From an uncultured Saprospiraceae bacterium (lineage in GTDB: Bacteria > Bacteroidota > Bacteroidia > Chitinophagales > Saprospiraceae): 40,768 bases of DNA. A model generated the notes under the pieces. That model did no database searches and was not told where the DNA came from. It saw nothing but the letters and a program-made list of their open reading frames with translations. Position 1 is the stretch's first letter. Each line of letters begins with the position of its first letter. Where the stretch lies: the NCBI GenBank assembly GCA_938015805.1, contig CALLXF010000043.1:1-40768 (forward strand). Direction: 5' to 3'. The position numbers and the translations under genes are program-made. Shown here piece by piece: positions 30,446-39,876 of this stretch.

Positions 30446-30464
30446 AAATTTGGAAATGTTCTAT

Positions 30465-30534
30465 TAAAAATATGAGGTAAAGATCATTAAATTCTTTTGA
30501 TTGGAGTAATGGTAGTTTATAAAGGAGTAACGGA
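30465..30534 (-). promoter_or_regulatory. LytTR operator pair and -7 box upstream of the regulator gene
   Basis: On the minus strand TCCGTTACTCC (30534-30524) is a full match to WCCGTTAMTCY and ACCATTACTCC (30513-30503) a 10 of 11 match; they start 21 bp apart. After 30 bp lies TATTTTTA (30472-30465), one mismatch from TAnnTTTG, 19 nt before the ATG at 30445. Confidence 0.65.
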
Positions 30535-30539
30535 TACAT

Positions 30540-33458
30540 TTAAGTGTTAAACGATACTGTGATTTTAGTTCCCCTCGGATTGTCTATCGTTCCTAAGTCT
30601 ACAATATCTACCTTAAATTGTTGGTTATGGGTTTTAGATAAAATTTCTAATCGTTCTTTTGTGATTTCCGCACCACGAGACTTATGTTTCTTTGTATTCC
30701 ATTTTTTAGATGCTGCACGTCCGACACCATTGTCTTGTATAGTACAAATTATTCCGCCATTAATACTTTCTGAAAGATGTAAAATTAGCTTACCCTTTTT
30801 ATTTTTTAAATGATAAATGCCATGATTAATAGCATTTTCTATGTATGGTTGTATAATCATCGAAGGGACTTCGTCCATCATATTGAGATCTTTCGATACA
30901 TTAAATTGATATTCAAATTTTTGATCAAAACGAAGATGCTCTAGTTTAATGTAGAGTTTAAGCATCTCGATTTCTTCACTTAATTTTACAAAGTCTTTTC
31001 TCGAAGATTCTAGTATTCTCCGCATAAGAAAAGCAAAGTCCGATAAATACTCTTCAGCGAGTTCAGTATCTTCTTTTTGTATATGATATTGTATGGCTCC
31101 GAGAGCATTAAATATAAAATGGGGATTCATTTGAGATCTTAACGCTGTAGAACGCATATTAATGAGGTTGTACTTTAAAACATTAACCTCTCTATCTTTG
31201 ATCGCTTTTCTTCTTTTAATGTAAGATCGTAATAGGATAACTAGTAGTAAAAATATAGTAGCGAGGGCTAGGAGTAATCCATATCGATTGATAAAAGTTT
31301 GTTTACCAATTTCGATTTTTTGATCCTCGTACCCTAGTGACTGTTGTATAAGTGTTTGTTCTTTACTAATAGGGATCTTTATGGTTTGATCCACTTTAGA
31401 GATAAAATTTCCTTTAGCGTCTTTAAGCGTATTCCTAAGTAAATAATCTTTAGAAAGAAATGATTGATGTATAGAATAAGGTTGGAAATTTAAAGTACAA
31501 GAATCTACATGAAATGGAATTTCTACTTTTTTTAAATCATTATACTCTGTTGTAAAATTTAAACCATTGATCTCATACTCCAGAGAAGTTAAAAGTAGAG
31601 AATGTTTTTTCCTAGACTTAACTATATTTTTAGATATTCTATTTATACCATTGATACTACCTAGATAAACATGGTCACTAGTAGTAGCAAAAGAATGAGA
31701 ATTTAAATCGCTACTACTAAGACCGTCAACCTTTCGGATGTTTTTAATTAGATGAAAATTAGAATCTAAAACACTGATCCCTTTTAGAGTAGCCAACCAA
31801 ATATATTTTTCTTCATCGATTCCAACGGTAAGAACAATATTATCAATAAGACCATTTTCTACAGTATAGCGTTTTATTAAAGAATCTTTTTTATTTATAG
31901 AGACACCATCACCATAAGTCCCAGAGATGGTATATCCATTAAGTTCTTTGTGATCTAGAGTCGAGTAATTATGTATTGTGTCCACCACAGGGTTCTCTAA
32001 ATCTAGACTATCAGTATCATCAAAATTTAATTTATAAAAACCGCTATACGCAGATAGATGAATGCCGTCTTTTGATAATGTAGCGGTATAAATATTTTTT
32101 CCTAGAGCTGGAAGGAGCTTGGTCTTTATAATTTCTTTTTTCTCAAGATCAAATAAAGCAACTACAGCCACCTTGTTTAAATGACCAGTTAAGAAAATAT
32201 GTTGATCATTAAGACTTAAAAAGTTAGAGATGCGGATATCTGTTTTTTGTTTAATTAGTTCGTCTCCAAAATCCCAAATCCATAAATCATTTCCTCCAGA
32301 ACCAAAGGAACTAGCAAAAAGTAAATCGTGCTTTTTATCATAATATCCATAGTAATTAGCTCGGAATGCTTGGGGATGTTTTTTATTTGGGAAGACAGTT
32401 GTCACCGAATCTTTTTCATACTTATAAATACCTATACCTTCCTTTGCAAAGTAAACCTCATCTGTTTTAGTTCTATGGATTATCCACCAAACAATGTCAC
32501 CAAATTTACCTTCTTCTAAGTCTGAGTTCCATAGGTTTTTATAGATATACTCCGAGTAGTTTTGATATATAAGTCCATTATAAGTCGCAAGTAGTATCTC
32601 TTCCTTAAAATTAGGGCTGTAAAAATCTCTTATAGTATTTGTCTTTTCTTGGATAAATGAATAGTCTTCTTTTCCTTCTTCTGAGAATAAATAAAATTGC
32701 TGGATTCTACGTGTGTCAAAACTAAGACCTAAAAGGGATTGTCCTTTTTCGTCCTTTTTTAAAAGTCCTGTACTTCCTTTCATTTTAGTGGACATGATAT
32801 GCTTTCCTTGGACTAGTTTCCAAACTTTATTATTACGTATATAGAAAAGACTATCCTGTACCGATCCTAACACCATGCTTACACTATCATGTAAAATAGT
32901 AGAGTTTTGAGTACTGGACACTGTAAGATTCTGATTATCGGATAAACCTATAAGCTGATCATCTATGATATCTAAATATTTCCAAGTGACGGTATCTACT
33001 AAGGACTTATACTTATTTAGAATAGAATTTAATTCTATTATCTCACCGTCTATAATATAATTAGGGTTATCAGGAGTCTGAGGAAAAGGTTTAATATTTT
33101 TGTTTTTAGTATTAATTACGTAGGAAGCTTTTTTTCCTAATAGTACTATCTTATGATTGTCGAGAGATTCGATCTTATCTATCTCGTCTAGATCTACATT
33201 GATATCAAAATCAATATTCAAAAAATCTTTACCAGTGAAAAGTTGAAAATTCAGATCTGACACTAACCATATTTTTCCTTCCGTATCGCAAAGTATATTA
33301 CGCTGAGATCTGTAAGATAATCCATCAAGGATACTATATGTCTTTGAAAAATGCACACGCTGTGCAGAAAGGGAACTACATAAAATAGTTAAAACAAAAA
33401 GTGAAAGTATTCTAAATTTCAAAATTAAAATGGTCTTATAGTTTTCTCTAGTTAACAA
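30540..33458 (-). CDS. LytS-type sensor histidine kinase with periplasmic propeller
   Basis: Membrane sensor kinase of 972 residues. An N-terminal signal sequence (hydrophobic around 13-30, ending SLSAQ) exports a sensor region (about 35-640) of the two-component regulator propeller kind (YSILDGLSYRSQRNILCDTE; YTVENGLIDNIVLTVGIDEE), then a short beta-sandwich (about 640-715). One transmembrane segment (about 722-743) is followed by a helix and the LytS-family kinase domain with His780 in QMNPHFIFNAL, the N-box YIENAINHG and the G-box DNGVGRA. Its partner is the LytTR regulator immediately downstream. An alternative TTG start at 33422 gives MKFRILSLFVLTILC, a shorter standard signal peptide. 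It fits this genome's use of TTG and a possible -7 box at 33466-33473. The ligand sensed is unknown. Confidence 0.88.
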   Translation of the reverse strand: MLTRENYKTILILKFRILSLFVLTILCSSLSAQRVHFSKTYSILDGLSYRSQRNILCDTEGKIWLVSDLNFQLFTGKDFLNIDFDINVDLDEIDKIESLDNHKIVLLGKKASYVINTKNKNIKPFPQTPDNPNYIIDGEIIELNSILNKYKSLVDTVTWKYLDIIDDQLIGLSDNQNLTVSSTQNSTILHDSVSMVLGSVQDSLFYIRNNKVWKLVQGKHIMSTKMKGSTGLLKKDEKGQSLLGLSFDTRRIQQFYLFSEEGKEDYSFIQEKTNTIRDFYSPNFKEEILLATYNGLIYQNYSEYIYKNLWNSDLEEGKFGDIVWWIIHRTKTDEVYFAKEGIGIYKYEKDSVTTVFPNKKHPQAFRANYYGYYDKKHDLLFASSFGSGGNDLWIWDFGDELIKQKTDIRISNFLSLNDQHIFLTGHLNKVAVVALFDLEKKEIIKTKLLPALGKNIYTATLSKDGIHLSAYSGFYKLNFDDTDSLDLENPVVDTIHNYSTLDHKELNGYTISGTYGDGVSINKKDSLIKRYTVENGLIDNIVLTVGIDEEKYIWLATLKGISVLDSNFHLIKNIRKVDGLSSSDLNSHSFATTSDHVYLGSINGINRISKNIVKSRKKHSLLLTSLEYEINGLNFTTEYNDLKKVEIPFHVDSCTLNFQPYSIHQSFLSKDYLLRNTLKDAKGNFISKVDQTIKIPISKEQTLIQQSLGYEDQKIEIGKQTFINRYGLLLALATIFLLLVILLRSYIKRRKAIKDREVNVLKYNLINMRSTALRSQMNPHFIFNALGAIQYHIQKEDTELAEEYLSDFAFLMRRILESSRKDFVKLSEEIEMLKLYIKLEHLRFDQKFEYQFNVSKDLNMMDEVPSMIIQPYIENAINHGIYHLKNKKGKLILHLSESINGGIICTIQDNGVGRAASKKWNTKKHKSRGAEITKERLEILSKTHNQQFKVDIVDLGTIDNPRGTKITVSFNT

Positions 33459-33465
33459 TATAGGA

Positions 33466-33513
33466 CATACATAGTAATAATTGTAAAGAATCGTCTCCTA
33501 TCGGAGTAACGGT
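33466..33513 (-). promoter_or_regulatory. Single LytTR box and possible -7 box facing the kinase gene
   Basis: ACCGTTACTCC on the minus strand (33513-33503) is a full match to WCCGTTAMTCY but has no partner at 21 bp. TATGTATG (33473-33466), one mismatch from TAnnTTTG, lies 29 bp further on. If used, it would favour the TTG start at 33422 over the ATG at 33458, which would leave a leader of only 7 nt after the box. Confidence 0.4.
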
Positions 33514-33527
33514 CAATATTAGGGAAT

Positions 33528-33597
33528 ACCGTTAATCTCACAATACTTTCCGTTACTCTATTACATCCAAATCTCCTCTTTGAGGCATATACATTTG
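33528..33597 (+). promoter_or_regulatory. LytTR operator pair and -7 box of the giant cargo gene
   Basis: ACCGTTAATCT (33528-33538) and TCCGTTACTCT (33549-33559) both fit WCCGTTAMTCY fully and start 21 bp apart. Exactly 30 bp later TACATTTG (33590-33597) is a full TAnnTTTG box, 21 nt before the ATG at 33619. There is no obvious -33 TTG, as expected for an activator-dependent promoter. Confidence 0.7.
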
Positions 33598-33618
33598 TGT
33601 TAAACAATTTCTAAAATA

Positions 33619-36600
33619 ATGAACAACTTCCAGTTTTTATTTTGGATAATGCTATTCGCATCATCCACGATAATCGCCCAGGTTCCTTGCGAGCCAGAAT
33701 GCTGTCCTAACGGACCAGAGTATACTTTTAATGACCTGTCAGGATCCTTACCATCTTTTGGAACATTGGCAAATGGGGGATGGGAATCGCTAGAAGGCGA
33801 CCCGTTTTATAATAGTGATATAGGATGTACATCAGATGGAAGTATTGGTTTATTCGGTACGACCTTTACTACAGGTGATCATGCGATACTTACCCAAAGT
33901 GGTTTTGGAGGCCCGATTGATATTTTTTCTGAGGGTAATGAATATTGTATCCAGATGTGTATAAATAATGTAGACCTGATAAGTGGAAGTCTAGAATTAT
34001 ATGCGGATGGTACTTTAATCGCAATCACTCCAGTCCAAGTGCAATCTGACGGCTGGCAAGTTGTAAATATAAACTGGTTAGCTAGTGTAACTTCTCCTTC
34101 TTTTACTGTAAAAAATAATTCGACAGGACCTTTAGATGACCCACCGACGATTTATTTTGATGACGTTTGTATAAACATAATTGATCCTAATAATCAGGTT
34201 AGTTGTATGGCAGATTTTGCTTTTGTAGAAGAGGAGTGCGGAGTCGTATGTTTTGAAAATCTCTCTTGCGGAGAATATGATTTTACTGTATGGACATTTT
34301 TTGGCCCGGGCTTACCTGCCGCTGGTGACCCTGTAAATGGGGCAGATCCATGTTATACTTTTCCTTTCACAGGAATATATACAATTGTTTTAGAGGTTTT
34401 TTGTAGTGATGGAACTAGTAGCACAAAGACAGAAACTATAAATATTAATTTTCCAGATCCTCCTAGTTTTAATTGTCCTACGGATTTTACAGTAACATCA
34501 GATCCGCAAGAGGATTGTATATATGATTATGCGGTACCATCCTTTATGATCGTAGATGGCAGTGTGCTATGTACATTAAACGGAGTGTCGGTAAACCCAG
34601 GAGATATAATTTCTTTAAACGTAGGTGTACATACGATGACATGTACAATTACTGGAGAATGTATCGAACCAGAAATATGTCAATATTTAATTACGGTTAC
34701 CTGTGAGATGGATCCAGAATGCATTTTGCCAGAAGATTTACCATGGGAAGGATCTGATTGTTTTGATAAACCTAAATTACTACAGCCTGGTATTGCGGTT
34801 GTGACCTGTGGAGTAACGACTCAGGTTCCGTCTGCAGATCGGTTTCCTATAGGACTTATAGATTTCAATAATTCTATTCCTGCGTCAGGAAGAATAGATA
34901 TAACAGATCCTGCAAAGGTATATCACCATTTGGATTGGAAAATAGAAGACTTAGGAAATCTTTTTGGAATTGCGATTAATGATAATAGCGGGGAAATACT
35001 ATTAGCTGCTTCGTCTAATTATGGAGCTAGATTTAGATCCTCTTTAGGTACTACCATTTTACGGTATGGTAATCTAGGAGGAGGAGTAAATGACATTAGT
35101 GCCGCAGGAACTATATATAGAATTCATCCTACTACAGGTGTGCCTAGTGTTTTTACAGTATTACCTCAACAAGCTGTGCCTATCAAACATACTGAGTGTG
35201 AACGAGTAAATGGAGGGACACCTGTTTATACCGTTAATCGTACTACTGGTGTAGGGCTAGGTAATGTATGTTATGATAAAACTCATGATCAATATTTTGC
35301 AAGTAATATGGAAGATGGTCGGATCTATAGAATCAGTGCTACAGGAGTAATATTAGATAGTTATGATCCACTTACTTATGATAATGGAGCACCAGGTTTT
35401 AGTGGTCCTGGTTTTGTAGAATCTCCTTATGGTATTGCTGTAGAAAATAATGGAGCTAGATTGTTTTTTGGATTAAATGCTTTGACTAATAGTCCGTCTA
35501 TTGGAACAGCTGCATCAGCTTCTCCAGCTATATACGCTATCGATTTAAATAGTACTGGTCAATTTGTAGGCACTGTTGATAACACTACCTTACCTGCTGG
35601 AGCTACTTATAATAACTATGTTGGAACTGATGTTTTACAGACGACCATTCCTATTGCTGGAGGTGCGACTTATTCTATAGGAGACGAGATATATCTAATC
35701 TCCGATCTCAGTTTTACGGATAATAATAAATTACTTGTAGGAGTTAGAGTAGGTTGCGATGGAAATTTTCATTCCTCTTATAACCATCATGGAGAATCTA
35801 ATGTGATTAATTTTAATTCCTCCACAGGCCTCTACGATCTCGTAAACGAATTTGATGTTTCTGCATTTGGTTGGGCAGCTAGAGAAGATGCTTACGGTGG
35901 TGTGAGTTCGTACAAAAAGTCAAATGGAGATATAGATTATCTTGTTAGTTCATCTGATATATTGGCGGAAGCCGGACCTCATGGAATTGCGATATGGAAT
36001 GATCAGTCTATCACTAACCCTATTAATCCTATCGGAGCTTTTTCTTATGGTCTTTTAGGAACTTTAGACTCTAAGGGAATGGGAGGAGATGTAGAAGTCT
36101 TTAGTTTTTGTGATACAGAGTCCTTAGTAGATTGTGATTCTCTGATGGTCATAAGCAAATCACTTGAGAACGTGTGTTTCGATCCTAATATTGTTACGGG
36201 AAATCCTTGCGGTGCTGTTTTTGATCCTGTATGTGGGTGCGACGGTATGACATATGGTAATGCATGTGAAGCTATGGAAGCAGGGGTTACCACATTTATA
36301 TCTGGCGAATGCAATGGTAATAATACACCCGATGTTATGGAAAAATGTTGTCACTCTTTTGATCTTAAAAATAACTGGGGGACAGATATCTTAGAGTTAG
36401 AGGTAGAGATATTAACTGGGCCATGGATTTTTAATAATGTAAACTTAGATCCACAATTTCAGTTTGGTTCGTGTGGTTCTTTTAATCAAAAAATGTGCAT
36501 TTCTCCTGTGTCTGGAGGAGCTATTCCTTTGGGGATTACTGTAGATGCATTTAACTTTTGCTTTGCTTCTACTATTAATAATCCCATCGTAGATCCGGTT

Positions 36601-39600
36601 GTAGAATTTAAGTGGAAGCAAGTTATAAATGGAATGGATACCATTATAGCTTGTCGAGATACTTTAAATTTTGAATGTATTCCTATACCAGAACCAGATA
36701 CATGTCTTACAGTTTTAAATAAAGAAATAGATTGTGACCCTAATGATCCTACGATTTATAACTACTGTTTTGATGTTATTAATAATTCAACCGTAGATGT
36801 TGGGCAGGTTACATTAGAATGTCTGACTCCAGGGTTTGGATTTTTACCTTTTGGAACATCATCCATTATTAAAATTCCAATACCTAATCCGCTCCCTAAT
36901 GGATCCACTTCTCAAATATGCGTGGATATAAATACAGCCATTCCGATTTCTGGACCTACTGATGTTTGTATCAAATTAGGATTAGTTTCTAGTGATGGAA
37001 CATCTTGCTGTCATAGTCCTATACTTACTTGTGTAGAAATATTTCCATGTTGTGATCCTTGCGAATTAAAGGATGTGATAGCTACTAATATTTCTATGTC
37101 CGATGAGGAGTGTTGTTATAGTATCGGTCTAGAAAATCTTTGCGAGATTCCGTATTTCACAAAATTCGAGGCTGAAATATTAACGGGTGGGGTATGTTTT
37201 GGCTCGCATGTTATTGATCCACTGCAAGCTCCTAACTGGAGTACGCTTTCTTCTCAAAGTAAAATTTGCTTAACACCAATATCAGGAACAATAGATCAAA
37301 CGATGTATCCTAATCTTTTGGATTTCTGCTTAGATAAATTAGATGATCCTTCTAAGGATATGCCTCAAATTGTTTTTCGATGGTACCATATAGATCCTAG
37401 TACAGGATTGCAAACCGTTGCTTGTACAGATTCCTTAACAACTACTTGTGAGGCTCCTGATAGCAATGTATGCCTACTGGTCACAGATCAGGAGCTAGTA
37501 TGTATTCCGGACAGTAGTAAATACCGTTACACCTTTACTGTGACTAATACTAGTAATCCATCTTTTACAGCTGATAAGCTGCATTTAAATATTAAAAATG
37601 ACCCGATAAATTTTGGCGTCTTTCCTACCGGGCCTATTATACCTTTAGGGACACCATTGGCTCCAGGTCAGAGTACAACTATTAGTACGTGTATCGTCAC
37701 GACCTCTTTTCCTGCTACCATACCTGATTTAGTATTTTCTTATCGACTACAAAATATGATAACAGGAGACTGTTGTTTTGAGAGTGTCTGTGATACGATT
37801 CCGATTCCTTCTTGTTCTACAATGGATGAGTGTTGTGATGATTTCGACGATTTTTGTAATCTTATTGATCAGGGATTTCAGATTTTTTCTCAGGACGATT
37901 GTACTATCACAATAGATGCTACTCAGTTTGATTCATGTCATTGGTATGGTACTCCTGCACCGGACTGGGGTGACGGGTCATCTGGATTTCCAGTAATCAC
38001 TTCAGCAGTAGGTGCGGGACCGTGGACTTATACTTATGACCAAAGCGGTACGTATAATATTTGCATAACTGTATATGAGGGATACGACGAAAACTCATTT
38101 TGCTGGAATAAGGAGATGTGTTCAGAAGTAACGATTGATTGCCTTTGCGGCGAATTAGAATGCGATGACTTAAGCCTAGGTTTAGATCCAGATGATGACA
38201 ATTTAGAAAGTTGTTGCTATATAGGATACTACGAAAATGATTTTTGTGAGGATTATTTTAAAGGAATTAAAGTAGAAATATCAGCCCCTAATTCTATCTC
38301 GCAGTTACAGACATACCCTGGTTGGATTATTAATCAACTTTCCCCATTAGTAGCGGAGATATACCCCACAACAGGAAATGTACCCTTTGGTGATGACGAG
38401 TTTTTTAGTATTTGTAATGCCACAAATTCAGGTAATATAAATATGAAAATGAGCTGGTTGGTTTCTGATGATGATGGAAATTGTATAGAGGTTTGCACGG
38501 AAGAAGAGTCCTATACTTGTACACCTAATATAGGAGGTTGCCTAGATATTGTTCAAGATTCTATCGATTGCGATAGTAACATGTACTGTTTTAAAGTGAT
38601 TAATAATACGAGTCCTAGTATCACTATCAGATCGGTAGAATTTATTCAGCTTAGTCCATCGGGTGCAGTTTTATCACCTAACCCGATTTCTATACCTCCA
38701 CTCAATTCAGGACAGACATCTGACTGGATTTGTATTACTTATGACACAGCAGGAAATTCAGACTTATGTTTTTTACTAGTCGGACATGAGGCTGATTTAC
38801 CAGCTGGTGACCCCGTAACATGGTGTTGTGTAGACACAGAAAAATACTTTATCGAAGACGAAGAAAATTGTGGAATGGGAGAGGAGTGCTGTGATATCAC
38901 TGAGGAGGCTTATGATGTTTTTGCGGCTAGTAATTTTGGGATAGCTGTAGATTCTTGTGAGGTCTGTGTCGATCTGGCATTAGATAGTTGTGATGTAATT
39001 CTAATAGACTGGGGAGATGGCTCCACATTAGGATCTCCTTCCCCTAACGATCAGATTTGTCACACCTATTCAAGTTCTGGGTTGTATACTTTTACGTCTA
39101 CGAGTTATAGAATAGATCCAGATAATCCAGGAATGTTATGTGTACGCTTTGATTCGATCATTCCTTTAGACCTAGACTGTGAAATTTCTTTAGGGGATTG
39201 TTGTGAGGATGAGGAATATTTCTGTGATTTAGTTGACTTAGGTTTTGAGATGTCGGTGGATAGTAATCAGTTAACGATTAGTACTACCCAGTTTGATAGT
39301 TGTCATTGGTTTGTGACATCGGAACCGGATTGGGGAGATGGGACTATTCCTCTTGTTGGGCCATTATCAGCAGCAGATACAGTTCTATGGAAACACACTT
39401 ATGATACTACGGGTATGTATAATATTTGTATAGAAGTATATGAGGGCGATACTCCGGATGAGTTATGCTGGTCTAAGGAACTATGTAAAATGTTATGGAT
39501 CGTCTGTGATAGCTCAGCGGAGATGGAAACTGATACCGTTGATATTAACCCTTGTGGTCCCTCTGTTTTAAATATCCCTACTGGGTTTACACCAAATGGA

Positions 39601-39852
39601 GATGGTCTTAACGATGTTTTAGAAATTACAGGATCTGATAGATGCTTACCTATAGATATTACTGTATTTAATAGGTGGGGGCAGATAGTATATAGTAAAG
39701 TAGATTATGATAACTCTTGGAATGGGGATAATACTTCAGGGATAGCCATTCCGGATGGCACATATTTTCTGAAGGTAGATTTTTATAACGTCGAGAGTCA
39801 GCGGTTGTCTTATCAAGAATACATAGGGTATCTAGACCTAAGAAGGCAATAA
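33619..39852 (+). CDS. Giant Cys-rich T9SS type B surface protein with Kazal domain
   Basis: Secreted protein of 2077 residues, probably anchored at or released from the cell surface. Signal peptide 1-20 (IIAQ). Then a region with CCPNGPEYTF (about 25-190), a PKD-like domain (about 195-285), a HYR-like domain (about 285-370), a probable beta-propeller (about 380-835), and a Kazal-type motif (about 863-900; DPVCGCDGMTYGNACEA). From about 907 to 1965 there are repeated Cys-rich modules: three of about 220-240 residues (near 907, 1155, 1527) and three PKD-like ones with WGDG (near 1402, 1754, 1859). The end (about 1977-2077; NIPTGFTPNGDGLNDVLEI, FNRWGQIVY) is a gliding-motility/CHU_C type B sorting domain. 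The PorP/SprF gene follows after 24 bp, the usual partner of type B cargos. Function is unknown; adhesion or protease inhibition are inferences. Confidence 0.85.
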   Translation: MNNFQFLFWIMLFASSTIIAQVPCEPECCPNGPEYTFNDLSGSLPSFGTLANGGWESLEGDPFYNSDIGCTSDGSIGLFGTTFTTGDHAILTQSGFGGPIDIFSEGNEYCIQMCINNVDLISGSLELYADGTLIAITPVQVQSDGWQVVNINWLASVTSPSFTVKNNSTGPLDDPPTIYFDDVCINIIDPNNQVSCMADFAFVEEECGVVCFENLSCGEYDFTVWTFFGPGLPAAGDPVNGADPCYTFPFTGIYTIVLEVFCSDGTSSTKTETININFPDPPSFNCPTDFTVTSDPQEDCIYDYAVPSFMIVDGSVLCTLNGVSVNPGDIISLNVGVHTMTCTITGECIEPEICQYLITVTCEMDPECILPEDLPWEGSDCFDKPKLLQPGIAVVTCGVTTQVPSADRFPIGLIDFNNSIPASGRIDITDPAKVYHHLDWKIEDLGNLFGIAINDNSGEILLAASSNYGARFRSSLGTTILRYGNLGGGVNDISAAGTIYRIHPTTGVPSVFTVLPQQAVPIKHTECERVNGGTPVYTVNRTTGVGLGNVCYDKTHDQYFASNMEDGRIYRISATGVILDSYDPLTYDNGAPGFSGPGFVESPYGIAVENNGARLFFGLNALTNSPSIGTAASASPAIYAIDLNSTGQFVGTVDNTTLPAGATYNNYVGTDVLQTTIPIAGGATYSIGDEIYLISDLSFTDNNKLLVGVRVGCDGNFHSSYNHHGESNVINFNSSTGLYDLVNEFDVSAFGWAAREDAYGGVSSYKKSNGDIDYLVSSSDILAEAGPHGIAIWNDQSITNPINPIGAFSYGLLGTLDSKGMGGDVEVFSFCDTESLVDCDSLMVISKSLENVCFDPNIVTGNPCGAVFDPVCGCDGMTYGNACEAMEAGVTTFISGECNGNNTPDVMEKCCHSFDLKNNWGTDILELEVEILTGPWIFNNVNLDPQFQFGSCGSFNQKMCISPVSGGAIPLGITVDAFNFCFASTINNPIVDPVVEFKWKQVINGMDTIIACRDTLNFECIPIPEPDTCLTVLNKEIDCDPNDPTIYNYCFDVINNSTVDVGQVTLECLTPGFGFLPFGTSSIIKIPIPNPLPNGSTSQICVDINTAIPISGPTDVCIKLGLVSSDGTSCCHSPILTCVEIFPCCDPCELKDVIATNISMSDEECCYSIGLENLCEIPYFTKFEAEILTGGVCFGSHVIDPLQAPNWSTLSSQSKICLTPISGTIDQTMYPNLLDFCLDKLDDPSKDMPQIVFRWYHIDPSTGLQTVACTDSLTTTCEAPDSNVCLLVTDQELVCIPDSSKYRYTFTVTNTSNPSFTADKLHLNIKNDPINFGVFPTGPIIPLGTPLAPGQSTTISTCIVTTSFPATIPDLVFSYRLQNMITGDCCFESVCDTIPIPSCSTMDECCDDFDDFCNLIDQGFQIFSQDDCTITIDATQFDSCHWYGTPAPDWGDGSSGFPVITSAVGAGPWTYTYDQSGTYNICITVYEGYDENSFCWNKEMCSEVTIDCLCGELECDDLSLGLDPDDDNLESCCYIGYYENDFCEDYFKGIKVEISAPNSISQLQTYPGWIINQLSPLVAEIYPTTGNVPFGDDEFFSICNATNSGNINMKMSWLVSDDDGNCIEVCTEEESYTCTPNIGGCLDIVQDSIDCDSNMYCFKVINNTSPSITIRSVEFIQLSPSGAVLSPNPISIPPLNSGQTSDWICITYDTAGNSDLCFLLVGHEADLPAGDPVTWCCVDTEKYFIEDEENCGMGEECCDITEEAYDVFAASNFGIAVDSCEVCVDLALDSCDVILIDWGDGSTLGSPSPNDQICHTYSSSGLYTFTSTSYRIDPDNPGMLCVRFDSIIPLDLDCEISLGDCCEDEEYFCDLVDLGFEMSVDSNQLTISTTQFDSCHWFVTSEPDWGDGTIPLVGPLSAADTVLWKHTYDTTGMYNICIEVYEGDTPDELCWSKELCKMLWIVCDSSAEMETDTVDINPCGPSVLNIPTGFTPNGDGLNDVLEITGSDRCLPIDITVFNRWGQIVYSKVDYDNSWNGDNTSGIAIPDGTYFLKVDFYNVESQRLSYQEYIGYLDLRRQ

Positions 39853-39876
39853 TATAATCACAAAAAAATTAAAATC

